IMG/VR virus record: IMGVR_UViG_3300017963_000506
Location: 1 to 36,461 of that record
Origin: a virus
Length of the DNA: 36,461 nt
Strand: one strand, 5' to 3'
The notes beneath the pieces were generated by a model that was not told where the DNA came from, did not search any database, and saw nothing but the letters and a program-made list of their open reading frames with translations. Of this stretch, positions 24,914-31,768 are shown piece after piece; the stretch's first letter is position 1, and each line of letters begins with the position of its first letter. A program made the position numbers and the translations under genes.

Positions 24914-25106
24914 TACAATCAACGGAGAAGGGCCAAAATGGCCCCCTAATCGCTTTAAAAAAAAGATGGATGCTAACCCATGAACTTTTTTTTCATTGAT
25001 TGTAGGGGAACATTTTCCTTACTAATTTCAAAGGGTTATGCGATTTGGCCGATTTTCCAAATTACCCTGGGAAAAACCCCAATGATTTCAAGGGGGTGAA
25101 AATATC
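24914..25106 (+). promoter_or_regulatory. structured leader element, copy C (before endolysin-like gene)
   Basis: ATCAACGGAGA at 24918-24928; TACAATCAA (24914-24922) pairs with TTGATTGTA (24996-25004). Inside, GGGCCA (24930-24935) and TGGCCC (24939-24944) form a hairpin with an AAA loop. ATTTCAAAGGGTTAT is at 25025-25039. Near the start codon ACCCC (25076-25080) pairs with GGGGT (25093-25097) over the ribosome-binding site. Distance from GGAGA to ATG is 183, against 178 in copy A and 182 in copy B. Confidence 0.65.
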
Positions 25107-25982
25107 ATGTCCAGACTAACATCCAAGACATTAGAAGCATGGAAAGGGAATCTTCAAGGATCCTATTTGTCCCGTGGGGACCAAGGGGAAGATATTTACA
25201 CCCTTCAATTACTGCTGAATTCATTTGGATTTGATTTGTCCATTGATGGAGATTTTGGCCCACAAACTGAAGAGCTCGTGGAAAAATTTCAAGAAAAAAG
25301 AATCATTTTACCTGATTCTATTGTTGGCCCAATGACCATTGATGAGTTGATTCATTGTTGGGAAAAAGGATGGAATTTGACGGAAGTCCCTTTTTTGCAC
25401 CGAAGTGGGATCTATGTTTATGGCCCCAAACATCCGTTCGCCGGTTCCATCCCTGATGTTTTTGGGGCAATGTCGACTTTTGGAGGTCCCAACGATTGGG
25501 GAGATCTGATGTATGGACAATCGTTGATTGCCGCACAAACTCCAGATGAGGTCAAGAGGAAATATCCCCAACTAGTTGACGCTGGAATCTTTCGAAAAGA
25601 TGTTGAAACTCTGCCAAGAATCAAAAATCCACATACTGGCAAAATGGTTCAAACGGGGATTTCTTGGATGTTGAATCCGAAAAGTTACTATTTGGCGATG
25701 CGTTGGAGCTACGCACAAAGGACATTGATGTCAAAAGATCCATCAAAATATCCCGTACTTGTGGGCGTGCCTTCCCGAAATCTTTGGGTAATAGTTTGCC
25801 CTACAGATTATGGCCCAGCCAAATGGACTAAAAGAATTGCGGATCTCAGCTATGGGGCCACCGATGCTTTGGCAACAGATGATTCAGGAAAAATCATAGA
25901 AGATGGAATTAGTCTCAAGACAGATTCCAAAGTAGTCTGTGGATGGGTTGCCAATCAAATAGTTTTCGGCCCGGTAAAATAA
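25107..25982 (+). CDS. cell-wall protein: peptidoglycan-binding plus double-psi barrel; endolysin candidate
   Basis: 291 residues. Residues 18-83 are a peptidoglycan-binding_1 domain (YLSRGDQGEDIYTLQLLLNS, then IDGDFGPQTEELVEKFQ). The second domain, from about 118, has STFGGPNDWGD and CPTDYGPAKWTKRIADLSYG (231-250), resembling RlpA/expansin double-psi beta-barrels (D-x-G-P ... R-x-x-D-L-S). Residues Asp234 and Asp246 sit where the conserved acids lie. It follows the holin candidate, so it is the best endolysin candidate, though it has no classical lysozyme, amidase or peptidase motif. Expressed behind leader element C. Confidence 0.65.
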   Translation: MSRLTSKTLEAWKGNLQGSYLSRGDQGEDIYTLQLLLNSFGFDLSIDGDFGPQTEELVEKFQEKRIILPDSIVGPMTIDELIHCWEKGWNLTEVPFLHRSGIYVYGPKHPFAGSIPDVFGAMSTFGGPNDWGDLMYGQSLIAAQTPDEVKRKYPQLVDAGIFRKDVETLPRIKNPHTGKMVQTGISWMLNPKSYYLAMRWSYAQRTLMSKDPSKYPVLVGVPSRNLWVIVCPTDYGPAKWTKRIADLSYGATDALATDDSGKIIEDGISLKTDSKVVCGWVANQIVFGPVK

Positions 25983-26326
25983 TGGAATCTTTTTTTCTTA
26001 AATTGGCTGCAAGTGGATTTGGAACCGCTGTTGCATTAGGCGCGATTTGGCTGGTTTGGAAAACCATAAAAATCAGTAAAACTCCAGAAATAGCAGAATT
26101 TGATGAAGAAAGTAGCGTAGTTAGGCGGCCAAGTTGGCCCGGAGTGCCAAGGAATGCTGTAACTGAAGATGTTTGCGTAATCCGACAAAAAATGATTTCC
26201 AATCAAATTGATATGTTGGCCAAGGATGTCAAGAAATCCGCCCAAACAATTGATGATGTTTCAGAGAAAATTGATCAAGTTAAAGAGGTCGTTGCTGTTT
26301 TAAAGGATCGGTCAAATAGGTCTTGA
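25982..26326 (+). CDS. spanin-like / membrane-anchored coiled-coil protein, 114 aa
   Basis: From ATG 25982 (TAATG overlap): one N-terminal TM segment (LAASGFGTAVALGAIWLVWK), a linker, then a C-terminal coiled coil (MISNQIDMLAKDVKKSAQTI and DDVSEKIDQVKEVVAVLKDR). An i-spanin or a XhlA-like helper of lysis are both possible. No strong ribosome-binding site, so it probably depends on coupling to the gene before. The stop codon is inside the TTGACA of the next promoter. Confidence 0.5.
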   Translation: MESFFLKLAASGFGTAVALGAIWLVWKTIKISKTPEIAEFDEESSVVRRPSWPGVPRNAVTEDVCVIRQKMISNQIDMLAKDVKKSAQTIDDVSEKIDQVKEVVAVLKDRSNRS

Positions 26327-26350
26327 CACCAATTCCGTTTTTGCTACGGT
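26323..26350 (+). promoter_or_regulatory. promoter of the RNA / tRNA / recombination block
   Basis: TTGACA (26323-26328), 16-base spacer, TACGGT (26345-26350) with TGC just before it (extended -10). Expected start point is near 26357-26358, which is exactly where the predicted structured RNA begins. It likely drives the RNA, the tRNA-like gene and the recombination genes. Confidence 0.6.
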
Positions 26351-26357
26351 CTTTCCC

Positions 26358-26472
26358 ACAGGGTTGATATCCAAAAAAATAAATCGTAGGCCAAAAGGCT
26401 GAATTTTCAAAAATGGGTTTGTGGTAATCCTTTTTCCTTGTTGTGTTTAGCTGGGATACCAACCCTGTTTTT
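26358..26472 (+). ncRNA. predicted structured RNA with paired ends
   Basis: CAGGGTTGATATCC (26359-26372) pairs with GGATACCAACCCTG (26454-26467) with one mismatch; adding A26358-T26468 gives about 14 pairs. The closing T run is 26468-26472. Transcription is predicted to begin at the 5' arm. The 81-base interior includes GGCCAAAAGGC. A leader RNA that acts on transcription (put-like antitermination), or a free small RNA with paired ends like 6S RNA, are both possible. Confidence 0.5.
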
Positions 26473-26540
26473 GGCTCGCTGAATGGTTTAGCACTTGGCT
26501 GTTAACCAAGAGTATGTAGGTTCGATTCCTACACGGGCCT
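26473..26540 (+). tRNA. tRNA-Asn (anticodon GTT), shortened D arm
   Basis: Acceptor GGCTCGC (26473-26479) pairs with ACGGGCC (26533-26539), except the seventh pair. The anticodon stem is CTTGG/CCAAG with loop CTGTTAA (anticodon GTT). T arm GTAGG/CCTAC with a 7-base TTCGATT loop; variable loop of 5. Only 14 bases separate acceptor and anticodon stems (19 or more is usual), so the D arm is poor; CTGA/TTAG is the best fit. Discriminator T, no encoded CCA. It may be functional, a decoy, or degenerate. Confidence 0.6.
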
Positions 26541-26552
26541 TTGGAGGGAATT

Positions 26553-27404
26553 ATGAAAGTGAGTACAGATCCATCGAAGCCCGGTATGCATTATGGAATC
26601 AAATTTGAAGACTACCTAAAAATTGACGCGGTATCCAAATCGATTCTTTGGAAATTTCACCAGACGAGCCCCGCAGGATTACAGCATTGGCTGAAAAATC
26701 CTGGGGACCCAACGGAAGCTATGACCTTAGGATCAATGGTTGATATTCGGGTTTCCGATGGATTGAAAGCCTTCCAATCCCAATTTCAGCGAACACCCCC
26801 AGATCTTAGAAGGGACAAACGAAGTAAGAAATATCAAGATTTTCTCACAGCTTGCGGATCCAAGACCCCAGTCAAGGCAATTGATTATGACAAAGTAGAA
26901 ACTATGTATCAGAAAATCATGGATTATCCCCTTGCTAGAAAGCGGATTGAGGGAGCAACAAAGCAATTGAGCCTTGTTTGGGATCATGATGGTCATATTC
27001 CCATGAAAGGCCGTCCTGATTTTGTAGCCTTTATTAATGAACAGCCTGAACTTGTTGATCTCAAAGTATCACAATCTATCAAACCGGAATATTTCATCAA
27101 AACGGCGGATAGATTTGGCTATCATTGGCAAGCGGCAATTTATCTTGACGGATTTTCCCAACTTCAGGGATTTGGGTGTCACAATTTTTCGTTCGTCGTG
27201 ATTGAAGATCATCCGCCGTTTGGTGTGGAAGTGTTCAAGCTTGCCTATCCCGCGATCGAATTGGGAAGGGAAGAATACCGCGAAACCCTTAAGAATTATT
27301 ACGATTGTGTCTTGCAAGAAAAATGGCCCGCAAGTTCTGGCCAAATACAAGTATTGGATTTTCCTATTTGGAGATATCCGAAAATGGAGGTAGAAAATGT
27401 CTAA
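26553..27404 (+). CDS. RecE-like (PD-(D/E)XK) exonuclease
   Basis: 283 residues from ATG 26553, ten bases after GGAGGG, immediately behind the tRNA-like gene. PD-(D/E)XK core: GRPDFVAFI (Asp155), ELVDLKVSQ (Asp169, Lys171), then FGYHWQAAIYLDG with conserved Gln193 and Tyr197. LGSMVDI near residue 60 is the family's N-terminal helix motif with D instead of H. It should resect double-stranded phage DNA for annealing. Followed directly by its likely partner. Confidence 0.85.
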   Translation: MKVSTDPSKPGMHYGIKFEDYLKIDAVSKSILWKFHQTSPAGLQHWLKNPGDPTEAMTLGSMVDIRVSDGLKAFQSQFQRTPPDLRRDKRSKKYQDFLTACGSKTPVKAIDYDKVETMYQKIMDYPLARKRIEGATKQLSLVWDHDGHIPMKGRPDFVAFINEQPELVDLKVSQSIKPEYFIKTADRFGYHWQAAIYLDGFSQLQGFGCHNFSFVVIEDHPPFGVEVFKLAYPAIELGREEYRETLKNYYDCVLQEKWPASSGQIQVLDFPIWRYPKMEVENV

Positions 27405-28266
27405 AGAGATGGTAGTTCACGATCAAGATGGAGTGGTTATTCCGTCGAATGAATTTACACCTATTCCACTCAATTTGATCAAGGAACATCAGTCGGCCTT
27501 GAAGGAAATGATGAGGGCAATTCTTCAAGAAAATGTTGATTTTGGAATCATTCCTGGAACGAACAAACCAAGTCTTTGGAAGCCGGGAGCCGAAAAGATT
27601 CTTTCGAGATTCCGGATTCATGTGGGTCAACCGGTGATTGAGGATATGGGCTCCGAGCAAGAAATTAGGATTAGAGTGATGCTTCCCGGAATCACACCTG
27701 ATGGAATTTGTCGCGGCTTTGGGATTGGAGAATGTAGTTCTTTCGAGTCCAAATACCGCTGGAGAAAAGCTGTTTGTCAGGAGGAATATGACGAAACCGA
27801 TCCCTTTGAACGTCGCAAAAAATGGAATAAAGATGGAACCTATCAACATCAAATCCAGACCTCGGCCGCCGATCTGGGGAATACAATCCTGAAAATGGCC
27901 AAGAAACGGGCAATTGTTGATTTGGCGGTTACCGCAACGGCCGCTTCAGATTTTTTCTCTCAGGATTTCGAAGATGAAAGCCAACCAAGGCAGACTTCAA
28001 GACGAAAAAAAGAAAAACAACACATTCAGGTCTATGAAGGAATAATCAAAAATCTCCATCAACAACCTGGAAAAACCGGGAATAAAACTTGGATCAAATT
28101 CGGGATCCAAATAGATGATGATAGCTGGATTAACACCTTTTCAGAGGAAATCGGTCAAAATGTAATGGAAATTCTTGACAGTCCAGATCCAGTAATGGTT
28201 AGAATTGAATATACAACGGATAAATATGGGAAAAAAGTCGAAAGATTCGAGGTCTTAAGTGAGTGA
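27397..28266 (+). CDS. phage recombination partner protein (putative single-strand annealing)
   Basis: 289 residues, overlapping the exonuclease by eight bases, with TGGAGG upstream. Signature segments are VDFGIIPGTNKPSLWKPGAE, FESKYRWRKAV and GNTILKMAKKRAIVDLAVTA, ending TAASDFFSQDFEDE; I know these from phage proteins encoded next to RecE-like nucleases. A C-terminal OB-like region (YEGIIKNLHQQPGKTGNKTW) follows a basic linker. Annealing activity is inferred from gene pairing, not from a recognised fold. Confidence 0.6.
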   Translation: MSKEMVVHDQDGVVIPSNEFTPIPLNLIKEHQSALKEMMRAILQENVDFGIIPGTNKPSLWKPGAEKILSRFRIHVGQPVIEDMGSEQEIRIRVMLPGITPDGICRGFGIGECSSFESKYRWRKAVCQEEYDETDPFERRKKWNKDGTYQHQIQTSAADLGNTILKMAKKRAIVDLAVTATAASDFFSQDFEDESQPRQTSRRKKEKQHIQVYEGIIKNLHQQPGKTGNKTWIKFGIQIDDDSWINTFSEEIGQNVMEILDSPDPVMVRIEYTTDKYGKKVERFEVLSE

Positions 28267-28777
28267 ATCTCATTACCTTCTTTCAGTGGATCCGGGCAAG
28301 ATTTCCGGCTGGGCCATTTTCAAATTACCCCATCTTTTAATTGCCTATGGCCAGCTGAAAATGGACAAGTCAGAGCCGTGGGTCGAATTTTGGGATTATC
28401 ATTGTCATTATGATGGGGATTGGAGAATCATCTGTGAATCCCAGTTCATCCCCAACATTCCTTTCTCTGTCAGTAAATCACAAAAATTGGAATTATTCTC
28501 AAAGCAACAAAAAGCTTTGAAGATCGCCAATTCGGCTGGGATGTGGGAAGGCATGGCACAATACCTTGGATGGGAGATCATGGACCAAGTTCATCCCAAT
28601 ACTTGGAGGTCTGCGATCTTCGGAAAACGGAAGATGACCGTCGATCAAGCCAAGAAAATGTCTGTGGAATTAGTGAATCATACCTATGAACTGGCCTTGA
28701 AGAAATACCAACACCATACGGCCGAAGGGATCTGCATTGGTATGTATGCCAAACAACAGATTTTAACCGGGATTTGA
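28259..28777 (+). CDS. RuvC-like Holliday junction resolvase (putative)
   Basis: 172 residues from GTG 28259, overlapping the previous stop. RNase H-like fold with catalytic Asp11 in SVDPGKISGWA, Glu60 in RIICESQFI, and a C-terminal HHTAEGICIGMYA (His152, His153, Glu156) where RuvC has D-x-x-D-A. It ends the recombination operon. The stop is in TTGACAAAGAG, the shared promoter-like motif. Confidence 0.75.
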   Translation: MSESHYLLSVDPGKISGWAIFKLPHLLIAYGQLKMDKSEPWVEFWDYHCHYDGDWRIICESQFIPNIPFSVSKSQKLELFSKQQKALKIANSAGMWEGMAQYLGWEIMDQVHPNTWRSAIFGKRKMTVDQAKKMSVELVNHTYELALKKYQHHTAEGICIGMYAKQQILTGI

Positions 28778-28840
28778 CAAAGAGGGGATTCTACGTTATG
28801 TATCAACTTGTTTTCTTCTTTGGTTTTTTAGGCGTAGAAT
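28774..28840 (+). promoter_or_regulatory. TTGACAAAGAG motif and hairpin before the phosphoesterase gene
   Basis: TTGACA overlaps the resolvase stop. ATTCTACG (28788-28795) pairs with CGTAGAAT (28833-28840), loop 37 bases. The -10 sequences near 28797-28802 (TATGTA) are weak, so promoter activity is uncertain. Confidence 0.3.
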
Positions 28841-28869
28841 TCTGATATCCTTTCTCCCCCTGTATTGCC

Positions 28870-29640
28870 ATGTTAGGATTTTACGCCGCTTTTTTTCTTG
28901 CCTTCAGTTCTCCAAACCCTTGGAATTTTGCTGTCATTGGCGACATTCAGGCCCGACCGAGAATATACAGAAAAGCCATCCAACAGATGCAAAAAAATTC
29001 ATTCGATTTTGGCGTAAATCTTGGCGATATTCATTGGTGCGCAGATAAAAGAGCTTGGAAACGAAAACTACAATTAGCGCAATTGACCCAATTCCCGTGG
29101 CGTTGGGTTATTGGCAATCATGAATTATGGACCTGTCAAACAAGACCAAGAATGCTGTTTAAGTATCGGAGTGATTTTGTCAGGTTGTTTGGCCCCAGGA
29201 TTCAATCCTGGATTCATAAAGGCTGGAAATTTGTGATCCTTGATACTGCGAGTCCGTATATCCCAAAGGGCGATATTCTCCAAATTCGGCAAATACTACA
29301 AAATCAACAAATACCAACCATGATTTTCGCTCATAGGGGTATCCCCATCCCGAAAAGCTTCAAGATCGGAAGGCGGCAATATTACTCCTCAATGGGTCCA
29401 CTATATCACAAGAAAAGAAATCGCCAATTATGGCAAATCATTGACAAAAATCGTCAGTGGATCAAGGTTATCTTTCATGGGCATTATCACGCCTATAGGA
29501 GATATGTTTTTCCCAATGGCATTCTCGGGATTTGTTCGGGGGGCGGAGGGGGTACCCTCCAAAGAAAATCCGACTTTTACCATTGGCTGAAAATTCGGAT
29601 TCACAAACACCAATTTAAAATCGAGGTCAAAAAGCTATGA
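28870..29640 (+). CDS. calcineurin-like metallophosphoesterase, probably exported
   Basis: 256 residues. Motifs in order: VIGDIQ (Asp25; the usual D-x-H has Gln instead of His), NLGDIHW (Asp53), IGNHELW (Asn83, His84), IFAHRG (His155) and IFHGHYHAY (His203, His205). The N-terminus MLGFYAAFFLAFSS is a short hydrophobic stretch like a signal peptide without basic residues. No ribosome-binding site precedes the ATG. The substrate is unknown. Missing the first His may reduce one metal site. Confidence 0.7.
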   Translation: MLGFYAAFFLAFSSPNPWNFAVIGDIQARPRIYRKAIQQMQKNSFDFGVNLGDIHWCADKRAWKRKLQLAQLTQFPWRWVIGNHELWTCQTRPRMLFKYRSDFVRLFGPRIQSWIHKGWKFVILDTASPYIPKGDILQIRQILQNQQIPTMIFAHRGIPIPKSFKIGRRQYYSSMGPLYHKKRNRQLWQIIDKNRQWIKVIFHGHYHAYRRYVFPNGILGICSGGGGGTLQRKSDFYHWLKIRIHKHQFKIEVKKL

Positions 29641-29870
29641 AGCGACTAAGCCGAGCACGAGCTATGAAGGCCAAATGCCTGGAATGTATCAATTTTGAGA
29701 TGATCGATTGCCGAATCCCATCTTGTCCGCTATACCCGTGGAGACCCTATAAGGACAAAGATGCTCCGCATTACAATCTTTGGTGGGAAGGGGAAAACTT
29801 CACTGACAAGCAAAGACTCCGTCAACTCTGCGCTCAAAATCAACGGAGCGATTCTAAGACTTGCTCTTAG
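29637..29870 (+). CDS. Cys-rich small protein, zinc-binding type, 77 aa
   Basis: Starts in an ATGA overlap. AMKAKCLECINFEMIDCRIP then SCPLYPWRPYK is a pattern (R-x-x-C-x-x-C ... C-x-x-x-x-C-P-L-Y) seen in small phage proteins near recombination and replication genes. Four Cys (with two near the end, CAQ and TCS) suggest a zinc knuckle. Role unknown. The stop lies inside a hairpin (29854-29870). Confidence 0.6.
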   Translation: MKRLSRARAMKAKCLECINFEMIDCRIPSCPLYPWRPYKDKDAPHYNLWWEGENFTDKQRLRQLCAQNQRSDSKTCS

Positions 29871-29924
29871 GGCCAAAAATCCGATCTGGGATTTCTTGGC
29901 AAGGGGTTGACCCCACCCTGGGTG
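29836..29924 (+). promoter_or_regulatory. hairpin-rich segment; divergent leader element, copy E
   Basis: AAAATCAACGGAG (from 29837) is identical to copy B, and GGGCCAAAA (29870-29878) to copy C. In between is a hairpin CTAAGA/TCTTAG (29854-29870). Next: GCCAA..ATCC (29872-29882) with GG..TTGGC (29888-29900), then GGGG/CCCC (29903-29914), then CACC/GGTG (29914-29924). It overlaps the end of the Cys-rich gene; the remaining 29925-30068 has no gene. Confidence 0.4.
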
Positions 29925-30068
29925 TCAAAAATCTTTGGCATGGCAAAAACGGGCCTCAAACGGGGTTCCGAAGCGAAAGGATTCAACGGATGACCAATTG
30001 TAACAATGGCACTCAAGACGAATCCCGAGACATTTTCGACATAATACCCGAGAAATACAGGAGAAAAC

Positions 30069-31049
30069 ATGGGACAGACAAAGAAGGAAAAGCCGAAAAA
30101 GAAACAAATACTCTTAAAACTGAACGCCGATCTAGTCAACATGATAGATTCACAAACTGAGAATCGAACTCAGTGGATTATAGACGCGATTGAAGCCAAA
30201 CTTGATATATACTCACAATCGGATCAAGAAACTCCAAAGTATATACTTTCTCCCGATGTTAGCCTATCTGGTACAAAATCCAGTAATAAGCCTCACGAAA
30301 ATCAGCTTTATCACCAAACGGAGTCACAACAGAATAAAGACAATATAACCACCGAAAATCATGGAGTTTCTCGACCTAATGGCAAGACAATCCCTAATGA
30401 TTCCAGTGAGTTATCTTCTGATATATACTCACAAAACAACAATGATTCCGGCACGTTAGAACCTCCCACACGGGAACGCGCGCGCGCGGTTAGTAATAAC
30501 CTCTTCTGTAGTACTCTTGAAAAAAGAAATATTAAAAATATTTCTTTTTCAAGTAGTACTACTCCGGAGGGTGGTAGAAAAACAGCTTTAGAGGGGGCAA
30601 AAGAATCTCAAGAACAACGATCTGGTTTGTCTGAATTAAAAAACGGACAGTTCGGCCTATATCTTGAATACGCCCTTCCCGAAGGGTCTCCGGACAGAGG
30701 AAGATTGGCTCAGGATTTGCTCAAGCGACATTCAGCTGAGAAAATCAACATTGCATGTCAGATTTTTCTTGAAGAAAATAACCGGAAATTTATTCAGAAG
30801 CCGATAGAATACCTCCGAAAACTCCTAAATAAAATCACGTCAGATCAGGTATATGCCTGGAAGCGAGAATTGGATCGCCGCCGGAACCTGAATAATCCAA
30901 TTGGCTGGCAACCCGATGAACCTGAAAATCTGTTATCACCCGAGGAAAATTCACAAAGGGCCAAGCAACTTTTGAGCCATTTGTCAGAAATCAAATGCAA
31001 GTGGGACGTATTTCCCCATAAGCAAAAAAAGGGAAGGTGGGAAAGATGA
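30069..31049 (+). CDS. putative replication protein, RHH-like N-terminus, origin repeats in gene
   Basis: 326 residues; GGAG precedes the ATG. Residues 12-46 (KQILLKLNADLVNMIDSQTE, NRTQWIIDAIEAKL) look like a ribbon-helix-helix DNA-binding domain. Residues 48-190 are polar and low complexity (SQSDQETPKY, NNNDSGTLEPP, RERARAV). The C-terminal domain has YLEYALPEGSPDRGRLAQDL, then KFIQKPIEYLRKLLNK, similar in style to replication-protein ends (x-P-x-x-Y-L-R-K). DNA for the middle part carries repeats, a CG run and a large hairpin. Replication role is inferred. Confidence 0.45.
   Translation: MGQTKKEKPKKKQILLKLNADLVNMIDSQTENRTQWIIDAIEAKLDIYSQSDQETPKYILSPDVSLSGTKSSNKPHENQLYHQTESQQNKDNITTENHGVSRPNGKTIPNDSSELSSDIYSQNNNDSGTLEPPTRERARAVSNNLFCSTLEKRNIKNISFSSSTTPEGGRKTALEGAKESQEQRSGLSELKNGQFGLYLEYALPEGSPDRGRLAQDLLKRHSAEKINIACQIFLEENNRKFIQKPIEYLRKLLNKITSDQVYAWKRELDRRRNLNNPIGWQPDEPENLLSPEENSQRAKQLLSHLSEIKCKWDVFPHKQKKGRWER
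30204..30434 (+). repeat. iteron-like repeats inside the replication gene
   Basis: GATATATACTCACAA occurs at 30204-30218 and 30420-30434. Between them AAAGTATATACTTT (30236-30249) is a perfect 14-base palindrome sharing TATATACT. Repeated binding sites of this type mark many phage origins located inside initiator genes. Confidence 0.5.
30477..30561 (+). repeat. alternating CG run and large hairpin
   Basis: CG repeated six times at 30477-30488. From 30509 to 30561 an inverted repeat has arms TAGTACT..CTTGAAAAA..GAAATATT and the reverse order, with a three-base AAA centre and only small bulges, about 22 pairs. The whole lies in the low-complexity coding part (residues LEKRNIKNISFSSS). Confidence 0.6.
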
Positions 31050-31768
31050 ATAAAAACAACGCAAAAAGAGAAACAATCATTATTTTGTCCATAATAGCAG
31101 TGTTATTATTGACGTTTTGGGCATGGGCTGTTTATTCAAAACCGCAAAAAATCCCGAAAAAAAACTTGACCCGAATCAAAAACCTTGCTAATGGTATTTT
31201 TGCAATACGGGGTCATATGAAACACTTGAATCGGAAATATGCCAAATCATTGGCAAAAATATCTTTGGATGTCACTGCTAAAGAGTCTTATTCTTGGTTG
31301 ACTCCAGAGGAGCTTCTGGGCTTAGCAGCCAACGAATCGGATTTTCGATATTGGATCAAATTGGGAAAGGGTTGCCGTGCTGATTGCGGAATCACCCAAG
31401 TCCGGCTTTGCCTTTGGCGAAAATCCTGGAAATCTTGCCGAAAATTCTGCGTTCGGCTATCCAAGGATCCAGCCTTGAGCTTTCGATTCACCGCCAAGGA
31501 ATTAACTCGTTACAAAAACAGGTATTGCCGCCGATATAAACTCGGAACCTGGAAATTTCGCCGTTGCATCTACAATATCTACAATCAAGGTCCCTTTTAT
31601 GCCCGAAAGGAAAAATGTAAGGGATCTTGGAAATGTCTGTGGCTGAGCCGATATTACCTGAGGCATGAGTGCTTTACCACAGGAATCCGACTCCAGAAAA
31701 GATCCCGTTGGTCTTGTCGAAAGGCAAAATCAGCCAAATGGATAAAGAGGGCTTATAATGACCGATGA
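31046..31768 (+). CDS. membrane-anchored lytic transglycosylase-like protein
   Basis: 240 residues from ATG 31046 (ATGA overlap). One N-terminal TM segment (TIIILSIIAVLLLTFWAWAV), then an SLT-like region: LTPEELLGLAANESDFRYW with candidate catalytic Glu97, and ADCGITQVR in place of the G-L-M-Q-I motif. The C-terminal half is very rich in Arg, Lys, Cys and Trp. It may cut the wall during lysis or entry. The motif match is moderate. Confidence 0.55.
   Translation: MNKNNAKRETIIILSIIAVLLLTFWAWAVYSKPQKIPKKNLTRIKNLANGIFAIRGHMKHLNRKYAKSLAKISLDVTAKESYSWLTPEELLGLAANESDFRYWIKLGKGCRADCGITQVRLCLWRKSWKSCRKFCVRLSKDPALSFRFTAKELTRYKNRYCRRYKLGTWKFRRCIYNIYNQGPFYARKEKCKGSWKCLWLSRYYLRHECFTTGIRLQKRSRWSCRKAKSAKWIKRAYNDR

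Noticed and set aside
26358-26540. tmRNA (structured RNA plus tRNA-like end)
   Set aside because: The tRNA-like part has a complete anticodon arm and its own acceptor pairs; no tag-coding frame with stops was seen.
29861-30160. 99-codon frame over the hairpin-rich segment
   Set aside because: No ribosome-binding site, overlaps two better genes and a run of hairpins; composition not protein-like.
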